Below, piece by piece: positions 44,320 through 56,155 of a DNA stretch of 64,000 bases (position 1 is the first letter of the stretch; each line of letters opens with the position of its first letter). The notes beneath the pieces were generated by a model. It was not told the origin of the DNA. It saw only the letters and a program-made list of their open reading frames with translations, and made no database searches. The stretch spans positions 183,060,716-183,124,715 of the forward strand of contig CP136066.1 in the NCBI GenBank assembly GCA_032622095.1. Reading direction: 5' to 3'. The position numbers were made by a program, and so were the translations under genes. Source of the DNA: Siphonodentalium dalli. Taxonomy: Eukaryota > Mollusca > Scaphopoda > Gadilida > Siphonodentaliidae.

Positions 44320-46414
44320 ATGTGCCCTTGTTCAAATTAGTTAGCATATACCCGTGGTTTAAGTACGGTCTGCACATCGCCATTCTTGGGATATTTACCG
44401 TCGAAAACCAACTGAAAAAAACGTTGATTCATTCGTGATTTCGAGGTTCCAATCATGTTCATTCCCTCTCAAAAGGCGATGATTCATTCCTGATTAAAGC
44501 AGACAATCTTTAGTTCATGGGGCTGCTCGATTTACCATTCACATCAGCACCCCTGTTGACTAAATCAAGATTGCGAAATACTGGACACCAAAAGCAGATT
44601 AGTGGACACGAAGTACGTACCCAACGTGATACATATAGAGGAGAAGAACTGGGGAGTAAACAGAGCAATTTAAGGATTAGCGAGACCAGATACCTTGCTA
44701 GAGAAGACTTTTGAAACCAAATGCAGCGCGCTGGACGAGAGGAGCAGTCTAAAGGACGCATAGGAAGACGACGCTTGCTCGATTAACCCAGGAACGCCCA
44801 TATTGATGCACCATGAAATGCGCATCGAACCAGCATAATCCCCCCGCTGTATTTAGACACGGACAAACCGAGACACGAAACTCCGTTCTAACCAACTTCC
44901 CAGCAGCTACCAATAACTCTCGGACACGCAGAAGAAGGCTTGGAACCTTGACGAGCAGCCATGGATAGGAATGCAAGGTAAACATTACAATCTTGTATTT
45001 CTAACAACACCGCGCTGGTGCGCCGACGGAGAAGAAGAGCAGACGACAGGACGACGAACACCACCCGATAGCAACCACGCAGACGACAGGCCGACGAACT
45101 CAACTGAAACTCAACCACGCAGATGACAAGCAGACACGCCCGACTTATGTAGACACAAGAAGACCCTAACCCAAGCAGACGACAGGAAGACGAACACAGC
45201 TAGGAAGAAGCTAGATGCCGACGATTGAATGATATTGACTTTGTTGTAATTAAATATTCAAACCGTTTCGACCGTCTTAAGAGTTATATGTACCCGTATT
45301 GGCACATGTGGCAGAACTATCCGAGAACACACAATGTGTAATTTTATAATGCGTTATTTTCACACGTAATTACTTCAATAGAATAGTGGTGGTTTGCTTC
45401 CTGTTAGTATTAAAGCATTGGTGTACCCATTGATTCGATGTCCGATGACTATATTGAAAGAAATATGAAGATTCAGAAAGGCAAATAAGACCTGTATATT
45501 CTCATACGAGCATTATATTCTGTGGATGAGTAATACTTTTGCTAACAATAGGACCGTGAGAATGTACGGCGATTTAGACTTTTCTGTCTGACTTCCATTT
45601 ATTTTCCAGCTGTAAAGGTGTATAATGTAACACTGGAACCTCATTTCTATTCACGGTAAAATACAAAGACTCGTCAACGCCATTGTCGAGACTTCTTTGC
45701 ACGTACGTCGACACTGATCCTTCAAAAGATTCAACCGTCGTAAAACACAAAGAATATCGGATACAATTTAAGATCAAGAAATGTTATTTGGACATCTGTG
45801 AAATGTCTCTTTGTACATTATTTCAACATCTCGTTTTTTGTGGAACTATTATAACGCTGTCGGATGATTAAAGTTATCACCAACGGTCGTTCAGTGCAGG
45901 CTTTCAACAATCTGATGACTACTGGCCTTTAAACCGGTTTAACCACAGGAAGAATGGTTATTCTTATATGGCTGTTAGGCTGCCGTCGTTGTCTAATCCC
46001 ATACGGCTATAGTGTATTGATAGTACTCAGAGTTTGTTGATTCCGGTGTTGACAGTACACTACCAATATGCTGTGTACTGTCGTAGCTATAGCTAGGGTA
46101 TTGCCACCGTAACCTGTATACAGTCCAATTAGTGGCTTGTCTATATCCCCGCCTACTTGTAACTGTGTTTCGCGTTCCCAAAAGTTTTCAAACACATGCG
46201 AATTTCGGATGCCCGTGTAGATGAAATGTTCAGAAAAAACATCCTATATATTGTATAGCACTGTGCATGACTACAAATGAAATATGTTCTGCTAACAATA
46301 ATATGTAACTATATAAATTATTAATGCTGCAGTTAATAATAGTAGCTATATCATTTATGACACAATTTTTCCAGTTCCTCAAAACCAGTTGTAAACTCTA
46401 CGACATCTGCATGG
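44320..46414. other. Non-coding stretch, including possible LINE 5' UTR
   Basis: At 45035-45200 a phrase like 'gcagacgacaggacgacgaa' recurs four times with changes (irregular short repeat). The frames at 44510-45118 on both strands are serine/arginine-rich or cysteine-rich by-products of this composition. Nothing else recognisable. Confidence 0.4.
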
Positions 46415-47270
46415 AACTAGAAATATATTGGTAGAAAGGTTGGCTGTGTTTGAATTCCTATCGGCGGATTTCTATAAATATTTTTAACGGCAACCTTTTG
46501 CATGTTGCAAGTTAAATCTTTTACCAATTCGTGAATACCAAATTTATTACGATTGGACGTCGGGAACTTAACGTATTAATTGAAATAATCTCGAGGGGTA
46601 TAAACCCAAATAATCCCACTATATAGAGATATTTTGGAAGACAGTTTATTGTCGGAGTTTTCATATTAATCGATATAAACCCAAACTAGAAATATATTGG
46701 TCGAAAGTTTGGCTGTGTTTGAATGTCTGTTGTCGGATTTCTGCAAATAGTTTTAACGGCAACCGTTTATTTTTTATTCCTATAACTAATTTTAACGGCA
46801 ACCTTCTGCTTGTTGCAAGTTCAGTCTTTTACTAATTCGTCGATACCAAATGTATTACCATTGGACGTCGGGAACATGACGTACTAATTGAACTAATCTC
46901 GAGGATTATAAACTCCAAATAACCCCACTAGAGATATTTTGGAAGACAGTTTATTGTCGGAGTTTATCATTGCGCACTATATGACGGGCTGCGTTTAGGT
47001 GACATTTGTGGGTTTTCTATAAATATTTAGCGACAAATTTGTGCATGTTGCAAGTTCAGTCACTGGCCCCAAATAACCCCACTATAGAGATATTTTGGAA
47101 GACAGTTTATTGTCGGAGTTTATCATTGCGCACTATATGACGGGCTGCGTTTAGGTAACTTTTGTGGGTTTTCTATAAATATTATTAGGACAAATGTTTG
47201 CATGTTGCAAGTTCAGTCTCTGGCCAATTTATGGGTATCAATTTTATTACGATCGGACATCGGGAACTTG
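46415..47270. repeat. Irregular tandem duplication, four partial units
   Basis: Words 'ttgcaagttcagtc' (46500, 46808, 47043, 47201), 'ttggaagacagtttattgtc' (46634, 46931, 47095) and 'aactagaaatatattggt' (46415, 46684) recur in the same order with variable spacing. Non-coding. Confidence 0.8.
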
Positions 47271-47836
47271 AGAATTCAGTGGGAACAAAATTTCAATTGA
47301 ATATAAAATATCTCGCGCAAAAATTGAATAAAGACTCAAATACATTAGAATAATAATATAATTCATGCACAAATTATAACACGGTGTTGTAGTCGATACC
47401 TTTTACGAACAAACCCGTCGTTGACAACAGAATCGACTTGGCAGTTAGTGTAATTAGCTAGAAACTTCGAGTGGGGTAGATTTTTGTTATTACTCTTTTC
47501 ATCGACAAGATATATGAGCATGAACAAAATGAATTAAACATATAAGTTAAATTATGCACATACACGAATATAACAACAAATAGGAATGTGACATGTTCCG
47601 AGTATATCTCTCTCAGTATAATTGTCTTATTAGTTCTTTTGTGTTATCGGGTGTGGTGGGGTTGGGTGGGGATGGGGCTTTGGATAATAATCATAAACAT
47701 TGTTAATCATATATAGTATACCTTAGGTCATTCTATTATGTATGGGCATTTCCTGCATGGGCGATTTTTCGGTCGCTTTTATACAAGGTGTTGTGTCTAT
47801 ATGGGGTGGGGACTTCTAGTTTAATGCCTCAGGGGC
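47271..47836. other. Non-coding stretch
   Basis: Nothing recognisable; a G/T-rich run ('gggtgtggtggggttgggtg') lies near 47650. Confidence 0.4.
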
Positions 47837-48205
47837 TCATATCTGACAGAGGGCTTCGCGGATGAATATCGATAGGTTCGTAAGGGTTTTCCTATTGCTT
47901 GTTTTGAACAGGCTGTTCAGTTTCAATGCATTGGGTCGGGTGTAATAATATGGTTTAATGTATTTTTTCCTGAGATAAGTAAGTTTGGTGCACTTCAAAA
48001 TAATTGGATATTCGTCTCCAATGCCGTTGTTACATAATTTACGCTTTCTATCTTCGTGAACTTGTCCAACCCAGGAGCCTGTCTCGATGGGAAGTCGGTG
48101 ATTCCTAGTACGGAATTTCATCAGGCGTGAAACGACATTATTGTTGGTGTGTGAAAGATATTTCTCTGTGCCAAAGTCTGTCTTAATTATTCTGTAAAAG
48201 GTCAA
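47837..48205 (-). pseudogene. LINE C-terminal fragment, type 1
   Basis: LMKFRTRNHRLPIETGSW, followed by LCNNGIGDEYPIILKC and a lysine-rich segment, is the post-RT region of a molluscan-type LINE. The Cys/His spacing is incomplete (one Cys is missing from the usual C-x2-C). No RT lies upstream, so it is a 5'-truncated copy. Confidence 0.75.
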
Positions 48206-48352
48206 CTTATTTAAATTCGCTATGTTTGCTGTCCATTCATGTATGTATATGTCAGAGAGCCTGCATGCGTTTCACCGCCGCATTCAAAATATCACGAGAG
48301 GGTATACTTTATTGATACCCCTCTAGCGCTCTATACAGAGGGATATCGCGTT

Positions 48353-48565
48353 TTAACACAATGTACGCGTCATGAAATGTTTGTCTTCAACTTTGTTAGA
48401 GCTACACATAATACAGATTCTTTGTTCGATGTTCTCGTTTCTGAAACGACCGGTTTCTATCCGCAGAGGTAAAATCGCACAACGAAATTGTGCAAGTATG
48501 GAGAGGTGGGACTTATCCTTGTTCATGGAAATATATTTTTCAATAGCATAAAATCCATGTTTCAT
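48353..48565 (-). pseudogene. LINE C-terminal fragment, type 2
   Basis: LAQFRCAILPLRIETGRF then RICIMCSSNKVEDKHF...C: a C-x2-C...H...C motif from a different LINE subfamily than the neighbour at 47837-48205, in the same orientation. Truncated on both sides. Confidence 0.75.
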
Positions 48566-49595
48566 GTTTAAATGCGGAAAGCTCTCGCTCTAGGTCATGT
48601 ATATTACATATTTGTAGGTTTTCAAAGGTACTTGTCATATTTATTTCTGACAAAACACTATACTAAATGATGCACACCATCCATCGCTATTATTCATAAG
48701 GTCCCAGAGAAAAAACATTTTTGCTAGTCTAACAACTTTCGACTTTATATCTCGAATATTCGATTTGTTATCTCTAGCGGATGTCGCCATTCTCTCATCC
48801 TACGCTGAGTATGAGGTGTGTCATGCTTGATACGAGCGAACAAATTCTCTTTCCTCATCGAAATGACCATGTTTCGATCTGAATGACACATTGAGGCGAA
48901 AAGGATGGAAATTCGTAAGATTTCTGATACGTCTCTTGGTTTCCATGGTCTTGGTTTTCTTTTACCATCAACTAATAGTCTACATAATTATATGTAGAGG
49001 CTTCGCAAACGACATCACAAATGAACAAGGTCTATAACCGATAGATGTGATGTGAGAGCTTTACATTATAAATATGCAATGCATATTATCAATTAACAAT
49101 GTGTTCCATTCAGTGTTGAAATTATTCATAATGCATGTGTATATGCGTGAAAGCAGTGACCCGGGACATTTACTGGGAGAGCGACCCATAATTATAAGGC
49201 TCAGTCATGGAGGTGGCTATATAGATGCGCTCTTTGTGTGTTGTCCGATAATGAATCTGCGAAATATGCGTCTCACCCCCTCCCCCACACACACACACGC
49301 TCACTATGGGTAGTGGTGGTTCTTCAGTCGAATGACCGGTTCATCGGGCCCCCAACTAGCCCAAAGTGGTAGTCCACCTGTCCACGTCCATAATGTCGTT
49401 AGTCAATAGCCCCGAGATACAACCTCGAGACAGGCCAATTTTCGCATAGGATCCGGCCCCTACGCCGCTGAATAAAGGCTACCAAACTTGGTGCCTGATT
49501 CAACTAGGGGTAGAGGGGTCGTCTATCATGCAGTCCGTCGACTCACTACATATACATATCTCGAATATTCGACTTACTGGCCAGGCACACGTACG
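48566..49595. other. Non-coding stretch
   Basis: No gene is supported. 49314-49520 has a composition unlike its surroundings ('gaccggttcatcgggccccc', 'tgaataaaggctaccaaac') and could be part of a SINE or LTR, but I see no second copy. Confidence 0.35.
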
Positions 49596-50195
49596 TGTAA
49601 CCTGTAACGTGTGTTGCCAGGGTATTGCTATGGGTATGTGACGTTAACATGTGTTACCATGGTATTGTTATGGATATGTAACGTGTAACGTGTATTACCA
49701 GGGTATTGCTATGGATACGTAACGTGTAACGTGTGTTACCAGGGTATTGCTATGGATATGTAACGTCTAACGTGTATTACCAGGGTATTGCTAAGGATAT
49801 GTAACGTGTAACGTGTGTTACCAGGGTATTGCTATGGATATGTAACGTGTAACGTGTATTATCAGGGTATTGCTATGGATATGTAACGTGTAACGTGTGT
49901 TACCAGGGTATATTGCTATGGATATGTAACGTGTAACGTGTGTTACCAGGGTATTGCTATGGATATGTAACGTGTGTTACCAGGGTATTGCTATGGATAT
50001 GTAACGTGTGTTACCAGGGTATTGCTATGGATATGTAACGTGTGTTACCAGGGTATTGCTATGGATATGTAACGTGTAACGTGTGTTACCAGGGTATTGC
50101 TATGGATATGTAACGTGTGTTACCGGGGTATTGCTATGGATATGTAACGTGTGTTACCAGGGTATTGCTATGGATATGTAACGTGTGTTACCATG
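49596..50195. repeat. Minisatellite with alternating 34- and 41-bp units
   Basis: Short unit: 'ggatatgtaacgtgtgttac' plus 'cagggtattgctat' (34 bp). The long unit has one extra 7-bp AACGTGT (41 bp). About 16 units; the left units are more diverged and mostly long, the right units mostly short and nearly identical. Confidence 0.95.
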
Positions 50196-50559
50196 GGAAA
50201 AGTCATGTGATTTTACGGAGCCAAGCCTGCGCGTGATTGATATCAGCCAGCATCTGGTGAAACCTGCAGATGGTAGTCGGATATAGAGAACGCGAGACAA
50301 CTCTATTGTTTTATTGATCATTTCACCCATTTGGGCGTTTATATCATGGTGGTGTTTGAAGTAATGTGTGTGTCGACAGAAAATATGTGCAGGATTTGTG
50401 TAAATGTTAGCCCAAACTACATTTCTAAGTATCGACGGTCTTGTTGTTTATTTCGAGGAATAATACCGCATCCGATGAATTCAGCCCAAATATATTGACA
50501 GGTGTCGAGGGTCTAACTCTGTACTGAGCAATAAAAAAAAGTAATATAATAAATACCGA

Positions 50560-51065
50560 GTAGATTTAATTTAACGCCAATGGGTCGTTTATGTGCGTTT
50601 AAGAGTGTATTGATGTCTAAAGAAATTTAAATAACGATCTTAAAATGAATTGGCCGGTATATTTGATTAGTTATCAGGGTCGCAGTTGCATAAATTAGAA
50701 TATATCTTATTTTTATGCTAAGATAATTGCGTGGAATTTCATCGGTATTGCGGTTAACACAAATCCCATATATGGAAATTCCAAATATGGAAATTGACTT
50801 GCGCATGCGCAGAACAGATACAAGGGTCTTACTATAAACGAAGCAATAAGCGATTGGTAAAAATAAACACCGATGCAGTTAAATGACGACATTGCATGGC
50901 GGTGTATTGTGTCTTTAAGAATGTGTTGATGTCTAAATGGATGTGATTAACTATTTAAAAATTATTTCGCCTACATATTTCGATTATCAGGCCCGCAGTT
51001 CGATCATGAAACAATATTTCTTACTTTTATGTTAAGATTATTGCTTGGTATTTGTTTCCAATCAA
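50560..51065. repeat. Diverged tandem duplication, about 320 bp apart
   Basis: 'gtattgatgtctaaa...tatcagg..cgcagtt' at 50607-50680 recurs at 50928-51000, followed in both copies by 'ttttatg(c/t)taaga'. Non-coding. Confidence 0.6.
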
Positions 51066-51431
51066 ATAGCTGCATCTCGGTTATCTTGATCGCCTTGAGC
51101 AGAAATATTTATAGCGTCGGTTCTGCGAACGAAGCGAAGAAATATTGTCAAGTTCCACGTCTAAATACGCGTCTTATTCTCATTTATACCGTGTTTACAT
51201 CAGTTTTATTCTATTTGTTGTTGTGTATTGCATTACTTTGATAAAGGTTGCGCTTGTGTTATTCTCGCAAAAGGTAAATTTGATGCGTGTTTGATGCGTG
51301 TTTACATTTCACAATTCCGTCTGCCGTGTACAGTCTGCGACGGAATTCTACATGTCCGAGCGCCATTGATTCCTTAATTACGAGACTAATCAATCGAATT
51401 ACCTTTAATAATTGTTGATGTATATATGCAT

Positions 51432-52567
51432 GTATATATGCCAACAAAATCAAATGCTGTGCAAGATGAGTATGAAGACATTTTGGATCAAATCGGAGAA
51501 GTATGCGCAAAATATGGGAACACGCATAAAATTGTCATCGGCGGTGACTTCAACGAGAATCTTGTGTCGTCAAACAATTCGAAACGAGTCCTCGCACTTC
51601 GGAAATTCATGGAAGAACATAAACTCAAAACAACATGAATGGAAACACTTTCATAAACGTTCACGGGATACCAGTTTTTGAGATTGACTACGTCCTATAC
51701 CCGAAGAACATAGAAAATCTACGGACTACACTTCTGGACGATCTCACCACCAACGTGTCCGACCATATTCCAAAATTAATTGTAATTCCGTGCGAACTTT
51801 CACCTATAGCTGAAAGCAGTGCTGGTAAGGAAGATCAGAAAGCCCGGCCTGATTGGACCAAGATAGATATCCCGCGTTATAAAAAAACTGGTTGATGACC
51901 ATCTTAAAAAGGAAAGTAACAACGATACAGAGGACATCGCGGATAGGATAGTCACTCTATCAGAGGCGCTCGTAGATGCTTCAAAAATGTCTGCACCTAA
52001 ACAACGTAAAACAAACAACAAACCAAAGCTTCAAGTATGGAACAAGGATATCGCTGACAAACTCCACCAAAACGGAATAGACCATAGAAACTGGTGTGAT
52101 GCTGGAAAACCAACAGATCAAGATAATTCACTTCTGCGAGCGAAAAAAGATTCCCGCAAAATATATCGGTATGAAGTGAGGAAAGCCGTGTAAGATGAAA
52201 ATAATGCAAGCCAAGGAGTATGACAGGAATGCATTCTACAAACTCATAAAAAAACAGCGTTGCAATGGGATATCCTTAATCAGCGATCTGCATGTTGGCG
52301 ATGTTACATACAGCAACGAGAATGTCATTGATGGATGGACTCAGCATTTTAAGGAACTTGCAAAACCGAAGGACAATGACGCTTTTATCCATCTATTCTT
52401 CTCAAACTGTATCACTGATTACGAGAGCATAAAGAGTAACAATTACACATATGACCTACCAGACATCAATGTTGAAGTCGTGAAGAAAGCGTTAGCTTCA
52501 TTAAACAAAGGGAAATCTGCCGACAATTTTGGGCTTACAGTCGAACATTTTGTGTATGCCAGTGAGG
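51432..52567 (+). pseudogene. Truncated LINE: endonuclease and pre-RT region
   Basis: Begins inside an endonuclease domain (VYMPTKSNAVQDEYEDIL, IVIGGDFNENLV). A frame change near 51635 leads to FEIDYVLYPKN and NVSDHIPKLIV. The linker follows in two further frames to 52193, then 52195-52567 has NGISLISDLHVGD and ALASLNKGKSADNFGLTVEHF, the stretch that precedes RT motif 1 in LINEs. It stops abruptly where GATTAC-rich hAT-like sequence begins. Both ends are lost and at least three frame breaks are present. Confidence 0.85.
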
Positions 52568-52785
52568 ATTACGATTACAATTACTTTAGTAAATTTAATC
52601 GATTTCTTTTTGATTACATTTGATTACAATTGCTAGTTTCCAACCATTTTGATCCCACAAATAAATAATGAAATGAATTAAATTAAAATATCAAATTTTA
52701 TTGAATAAAAACATCACTTTATAACATATAACAAGGAACGTAAAAAAAAGCAAGCAATAAATACATTCAACAAGTTGAAATGGTC

Positions 52786-53582
52786 TTAAACTCTGCCATT
52801 GCACTTGACCATCTTCGAAGGTGCTGTCAGCATGACCTGGTGGGAGTCATTTGCGGCATATTTGGTTGATGACTTGGCGAAGGTTACTATCGTTTGTTGG
52901 CTTGAATCCGGTGTGCTGGTCTTTGCTGCTGGCTTTGACAGAATGGTCAAATAAACATCTCTATGCTTACGCTGTAATAATAAACAATATCCAATAAAGT
53001 ACTGAGGTAACAAGATATAATATATATACATGCTAATGGTGCATATTTATGGTCATAGTGGGAAACAACTTAACACGAGTTTGACACACAAAGATTAATC
53101 AGTGACCAGACAGTAAGGCTAGCAATGGCTGGGTAAAACACAATAGGGATTAATTAACTTGATTTACAATACAATAGGCATAATTTAATCTTTTCACTGA
53201 TATCAGTCCTCAGTGCAGTAAGGCTAGCATTGGCTGGGTAAAACACAATAGGGATTAATTAGTTAGTTTGATTTACAATACAATAGGCATAATTTAATCT
53301 TTTCACTGATATCCCCCAGTGGGTGTATACTTGGAAATTATGTATAATGCATGCATATTATAACTGCATTTATAGCCACTAGTAAAAATATTTAGAGTAA
53401 CTTACCGGAATAAAAGTTGATAATTTAATATATAAATCAATACATACCTTGATATGTGTCAGAAAGTTGGAAGTGCTTTTGCTTGCCCCGGAAATATAGC
53501 TCGGACAATGTTTGCATTGTACTTTCATAGTAGTACCAGATGGAGTGTCTGCCATGTGGAAGTGATTAAAAACGGTAGACAT
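52786..53582 (-). CDS. BED zinc-finger protein, N-terminus of a hAT transposase (spliced)
   Basis: Exon 1 (53582-53448) encodes MSTVFNHF, then VQCKHC, then SKSTSNFLTHIK. Donor AAG|GTATGT; acceptor TTATTACAG| at 52972. Exon 2 (52971-52786) opens RKHRDVYLTIL and ends at a stop. Joined in phase 0 this gives C-x2-C ... H-x4-H, a complete BED finger whose last His lies across the splice. The product is about 106 residues with a Ser/Thr-rich tail and no catalytic domain. It could bind DNA as a short repressor-like product, or simply be a truncated relic. A 105-bp duplication sits in the intron. Confidence 0.7.
53111..53312. repeat. 105-bp tandem duplication in the BED-finger intron
   Basis: 'cagtaaggctagca' starts at 53111 and 53216; the two copies are almost identical apart from a 4-base insertion (gttagttt). 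Confidence 0.92.
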
Positions 53583-54121
53583 GATTGCAGTTCTGAACAC
53601 TGATGATATGCTTTGAAGCAAATGTGTGGGATTTATATATGTGACTTGTGTTTTGTTTATCTAAACATCATGTTCACACCTGTATATTCACAGTGAGATG
53701 TTTTCACAGTGTGAGCTCACTGAGCTGGCTTCACACTCAATGAAAACACTGTTTGGATAACAATGAGTTGAAAGCGAACAAACTGCTATTCAACATAGAC
53801 TTGTTATTCCAGTAAAACAAACAATTATCAATAAGAGCCTTTGTGTTACATCAAGGCATATCACTTCACAATGCACCACTAATATAACACACAGTACTAT
53901 ACTATGATACTATGGATATCCATTCATATTGATATTTAATAAAAGTAATCAAAAAAGTAATCAAAATGTAATCATGATTACAGGTACTTTTTAAAGTAAT
54001 CGATTACGATTACGATTACTTGTAATAAAAAATGTCAATATTACTGATTACAGGTGATTACTCCAAATTGTGTAATCGATTACTTTTATTACAATTACTG
54101 ATTATGATTACCCCAACCCTG

Positions 54122-54274
54122 CAACATATATAGGCTCGCTAATTAATTAGCGACGCCTTCCTTTCATGGCATCCCAGATGATTCACCATATGTATTGTTA
54201 CCTACACTTGCTGCTTACCACATGATGTTAGAGATGAATAAAAATTATACAGAGAACAGTCTTATTCCTTCACA
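54122..54274 (+). repeat. 5' LTR remnant (3' part only)
   Basis: Matches 63220-63373 with two substitutions and one single-base indel. The first 350 or so bases expected from the 3' LTR are missing; hAT sequence ends exactly at the junction. A TGGTACCGTGATGCAG stretch at 54283 is a possible primer-binding site, tRNA not identified. Confidence 0.9.
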
Positions 54275-54359
54275 TAGATGAAATGGTACCGTGATGCAGT
54301 TCTGCTAAAAACGACACAATGTTAGGAACTATCCACTAGACAATCACAGCCAACAAAGA

Positions 54360-54665
54360 GAAACATCTACAAATTGCTTACAGAAGATCGCAGCCAAAAC
54401 AAACAGAAACATTATAAATTGCTTACAGAAGATCGCAGCCAAAACAAAGAGAAACTTTTATAAATTGCTTACAGAAGATCGCAGCGAAGACAAAGAGAAA
54501 CATTATAAATTGCTTACAGAAGATTGCAGCCAAAACAAAGAGAAACTTTTATAAATTGCTTACAGAAGATCGCAGCCAAAACAAAGAGAAACTTTTATAA
54601 ATTGCTTACAGAAGATCGCAGCCAAAACAAAGAGAAACATTTATTAATTGCTTATAGAAGATACC
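54360..54665 (+). repeat. 45-46-bp tandem repeat in the retrotransposon leader, seven units
   Basis: 'gcttacagaagatcgcagcc' begins at 54376, 54421, 54467, 54512, 54558, 54604 and (variant) 54649, each followed by 'aaaacaaagagaaac'. It lies between the LTR and gag. Confidence 0.95.
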
Positions 54666-55058
54666 GAAAAGAAAGAAGAAGAAAAAGAAGAAAGACGCCA
54701 GACAACATAACCATTTGCAGCAGAATCCAAGACAAGAACAAATAGACAATTTGCACTCGACAGTTGTGACAGTCAGTTATTCCATAGGATTTGGTGAGTG
54801 TCAACACTTTTTCATTTTTGCCAGATGTGCATTTTCACACCTTGTTAGAGGCTTGATAATTAACACCCACTTGCACCCTAAATTTTTCGCGTGGTATGGC
54901 CCTTGTCCCCAATCAATTTTCAAACCAAACAAATTTAAATTAAACTTCATGGAATCACCGCCACCCGAATCTGTGGAATATTCAAACCAAGATAGTTTGT
55001 TTAGTCGCAGTTTCACCATGGAACGAGAACGCCACTTACACGCGCCAGTATTGCAAAC

Positions 55059-56153
55059 ATGCACGACTTAAATATACAAAATCCATCCTTTCAAATCCCG
55101 AGCGCACAAGACACACAGAATACCCTCATCTCTCAATTAACGCGAGAAATAGGCCAATTTAACATGACAATGCGTGAGACTTCCGCCGCCACCCATTCAC
55201 AGGCAACAGTATCTGCTATTATAGATATGAACGCAATGGTTAGATCATTTGATGGTAAACCATCAGAATTTTCCAATTGGATGCACGAAATAGAGAAATA
55301 TTCTTCGACACTTGGTGCGGAAGATGAAACAATAATTAAAATAGCGGCCCAGACAAGTCGTTCATCTGTTTCCGAATTCGTGCAGCGATACATCAATGAA
55401 AATACGGTTAATGGCACACTAACGGTCACATGGCCTGATTTAAAAGCGCAGATGCGATCTCGTTTCAGCGCAATCAGTGACGCACCACAGGCCTTGGCCA
55501 TGTTGAGAACATTAAAACAAACACATCAGGAAACAATACCTATGTTTGCAGAGATAATTCGCTCACTCGCAAACACTGCCTTTATTGATGAAATAAATAC
55601 ACGGGCGGTACAAACACAATTGGTAACAGTTTTTGCGGATGGCATACGCGATGACCACATCAAATATACCTTAATTAAAGATGACCCAACGTAGCTCGAC
55701 CGTGCCACAGAGATCGCAATGAAAGAAATGAACATTAAACAGAGGTTCAAACTTCGCTATGGTGATAGAACATCTAGGTCAAATGAACAACACCAAATTC
55801 ACGACTCCTGCCCACAACCCATGGAAGTTGATCATTTTAGGCGCCGTCCCATACTATGGAGACCGCGCAATAATATATCTAATAGCTCTGCAACTAACAA
55901 ACCAGTGCACTGCGCAAATCATCACCAAAATCCCCCATTCAGAATGCCTTCTAATTTTCAGAATACTAACTTTAATAAACAAAGCAATTACATCCGCCAG
56001 GATCGAGTAAACAATATAGACTACAACTCAAACCGGCCAAACTTCTCAAATAAAATGAAACGCCAGTTTTGCACACTATGTAAGATGAACAACCACGATA
56101 TACGAAATTGCCGAAGACGCATCGCCAATAACAAACAATATTTAAACATGTAA
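55059..56153 (+). pseudogene. Gypsy gag with CCHC zinc knuckle
   Basis: Capsid-like helical region (MVRSFDGKPSEFSNWMHEI, WPDLKAQMRSRF, PMFAEIIRSLANTAF) at about residues 60-190, then a basic region, and near the end CTLCKMNNHDIRNC, a C-x2-C-x4-H-x4-C nucleic-acid-binding knuckle. An in-frame TAG at 55692-55694 interrupts it; the same frame continues unbroken to 56153. Start chosen at the Met at 55059; the frame upstream at 54715-55071 may be leader. Confidence 0.87.
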
Positions 56154-56155
56154 GA

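Larger units (their letters stand above)
52568..54121 (-). mobile_element. hAT-type transposon fragment encoding a BED finger
   Basis: The right edge GATTACCCCAACCCTG (inverse CAGGGTTGGGGTAATC) and the internal GTAATCGATTAC palindromes (53990-54085) are of hAT type. The left side starts with GATTACGATTACAATTAC at 52568 but lacks a clean CAGGG end. The minus-strand gene at 52786-53582 encodes a BED zinc finger, the DNA-binding module of hAT transposases. The catalytic RNase-H-like region is absent, so this is an internally deleted copy. Its right edge abuts the Gypsy LTR remnant directly. Confidence 0.72.

Noticed and set aside
44510-45118. Cys/Ser/Arg-rich frames on both strands
   Set aside because: They overlap in several frames and derive from an irregular short repeat; no LINE ORF1 motif such as a zinc knuckle or RRM is visible.
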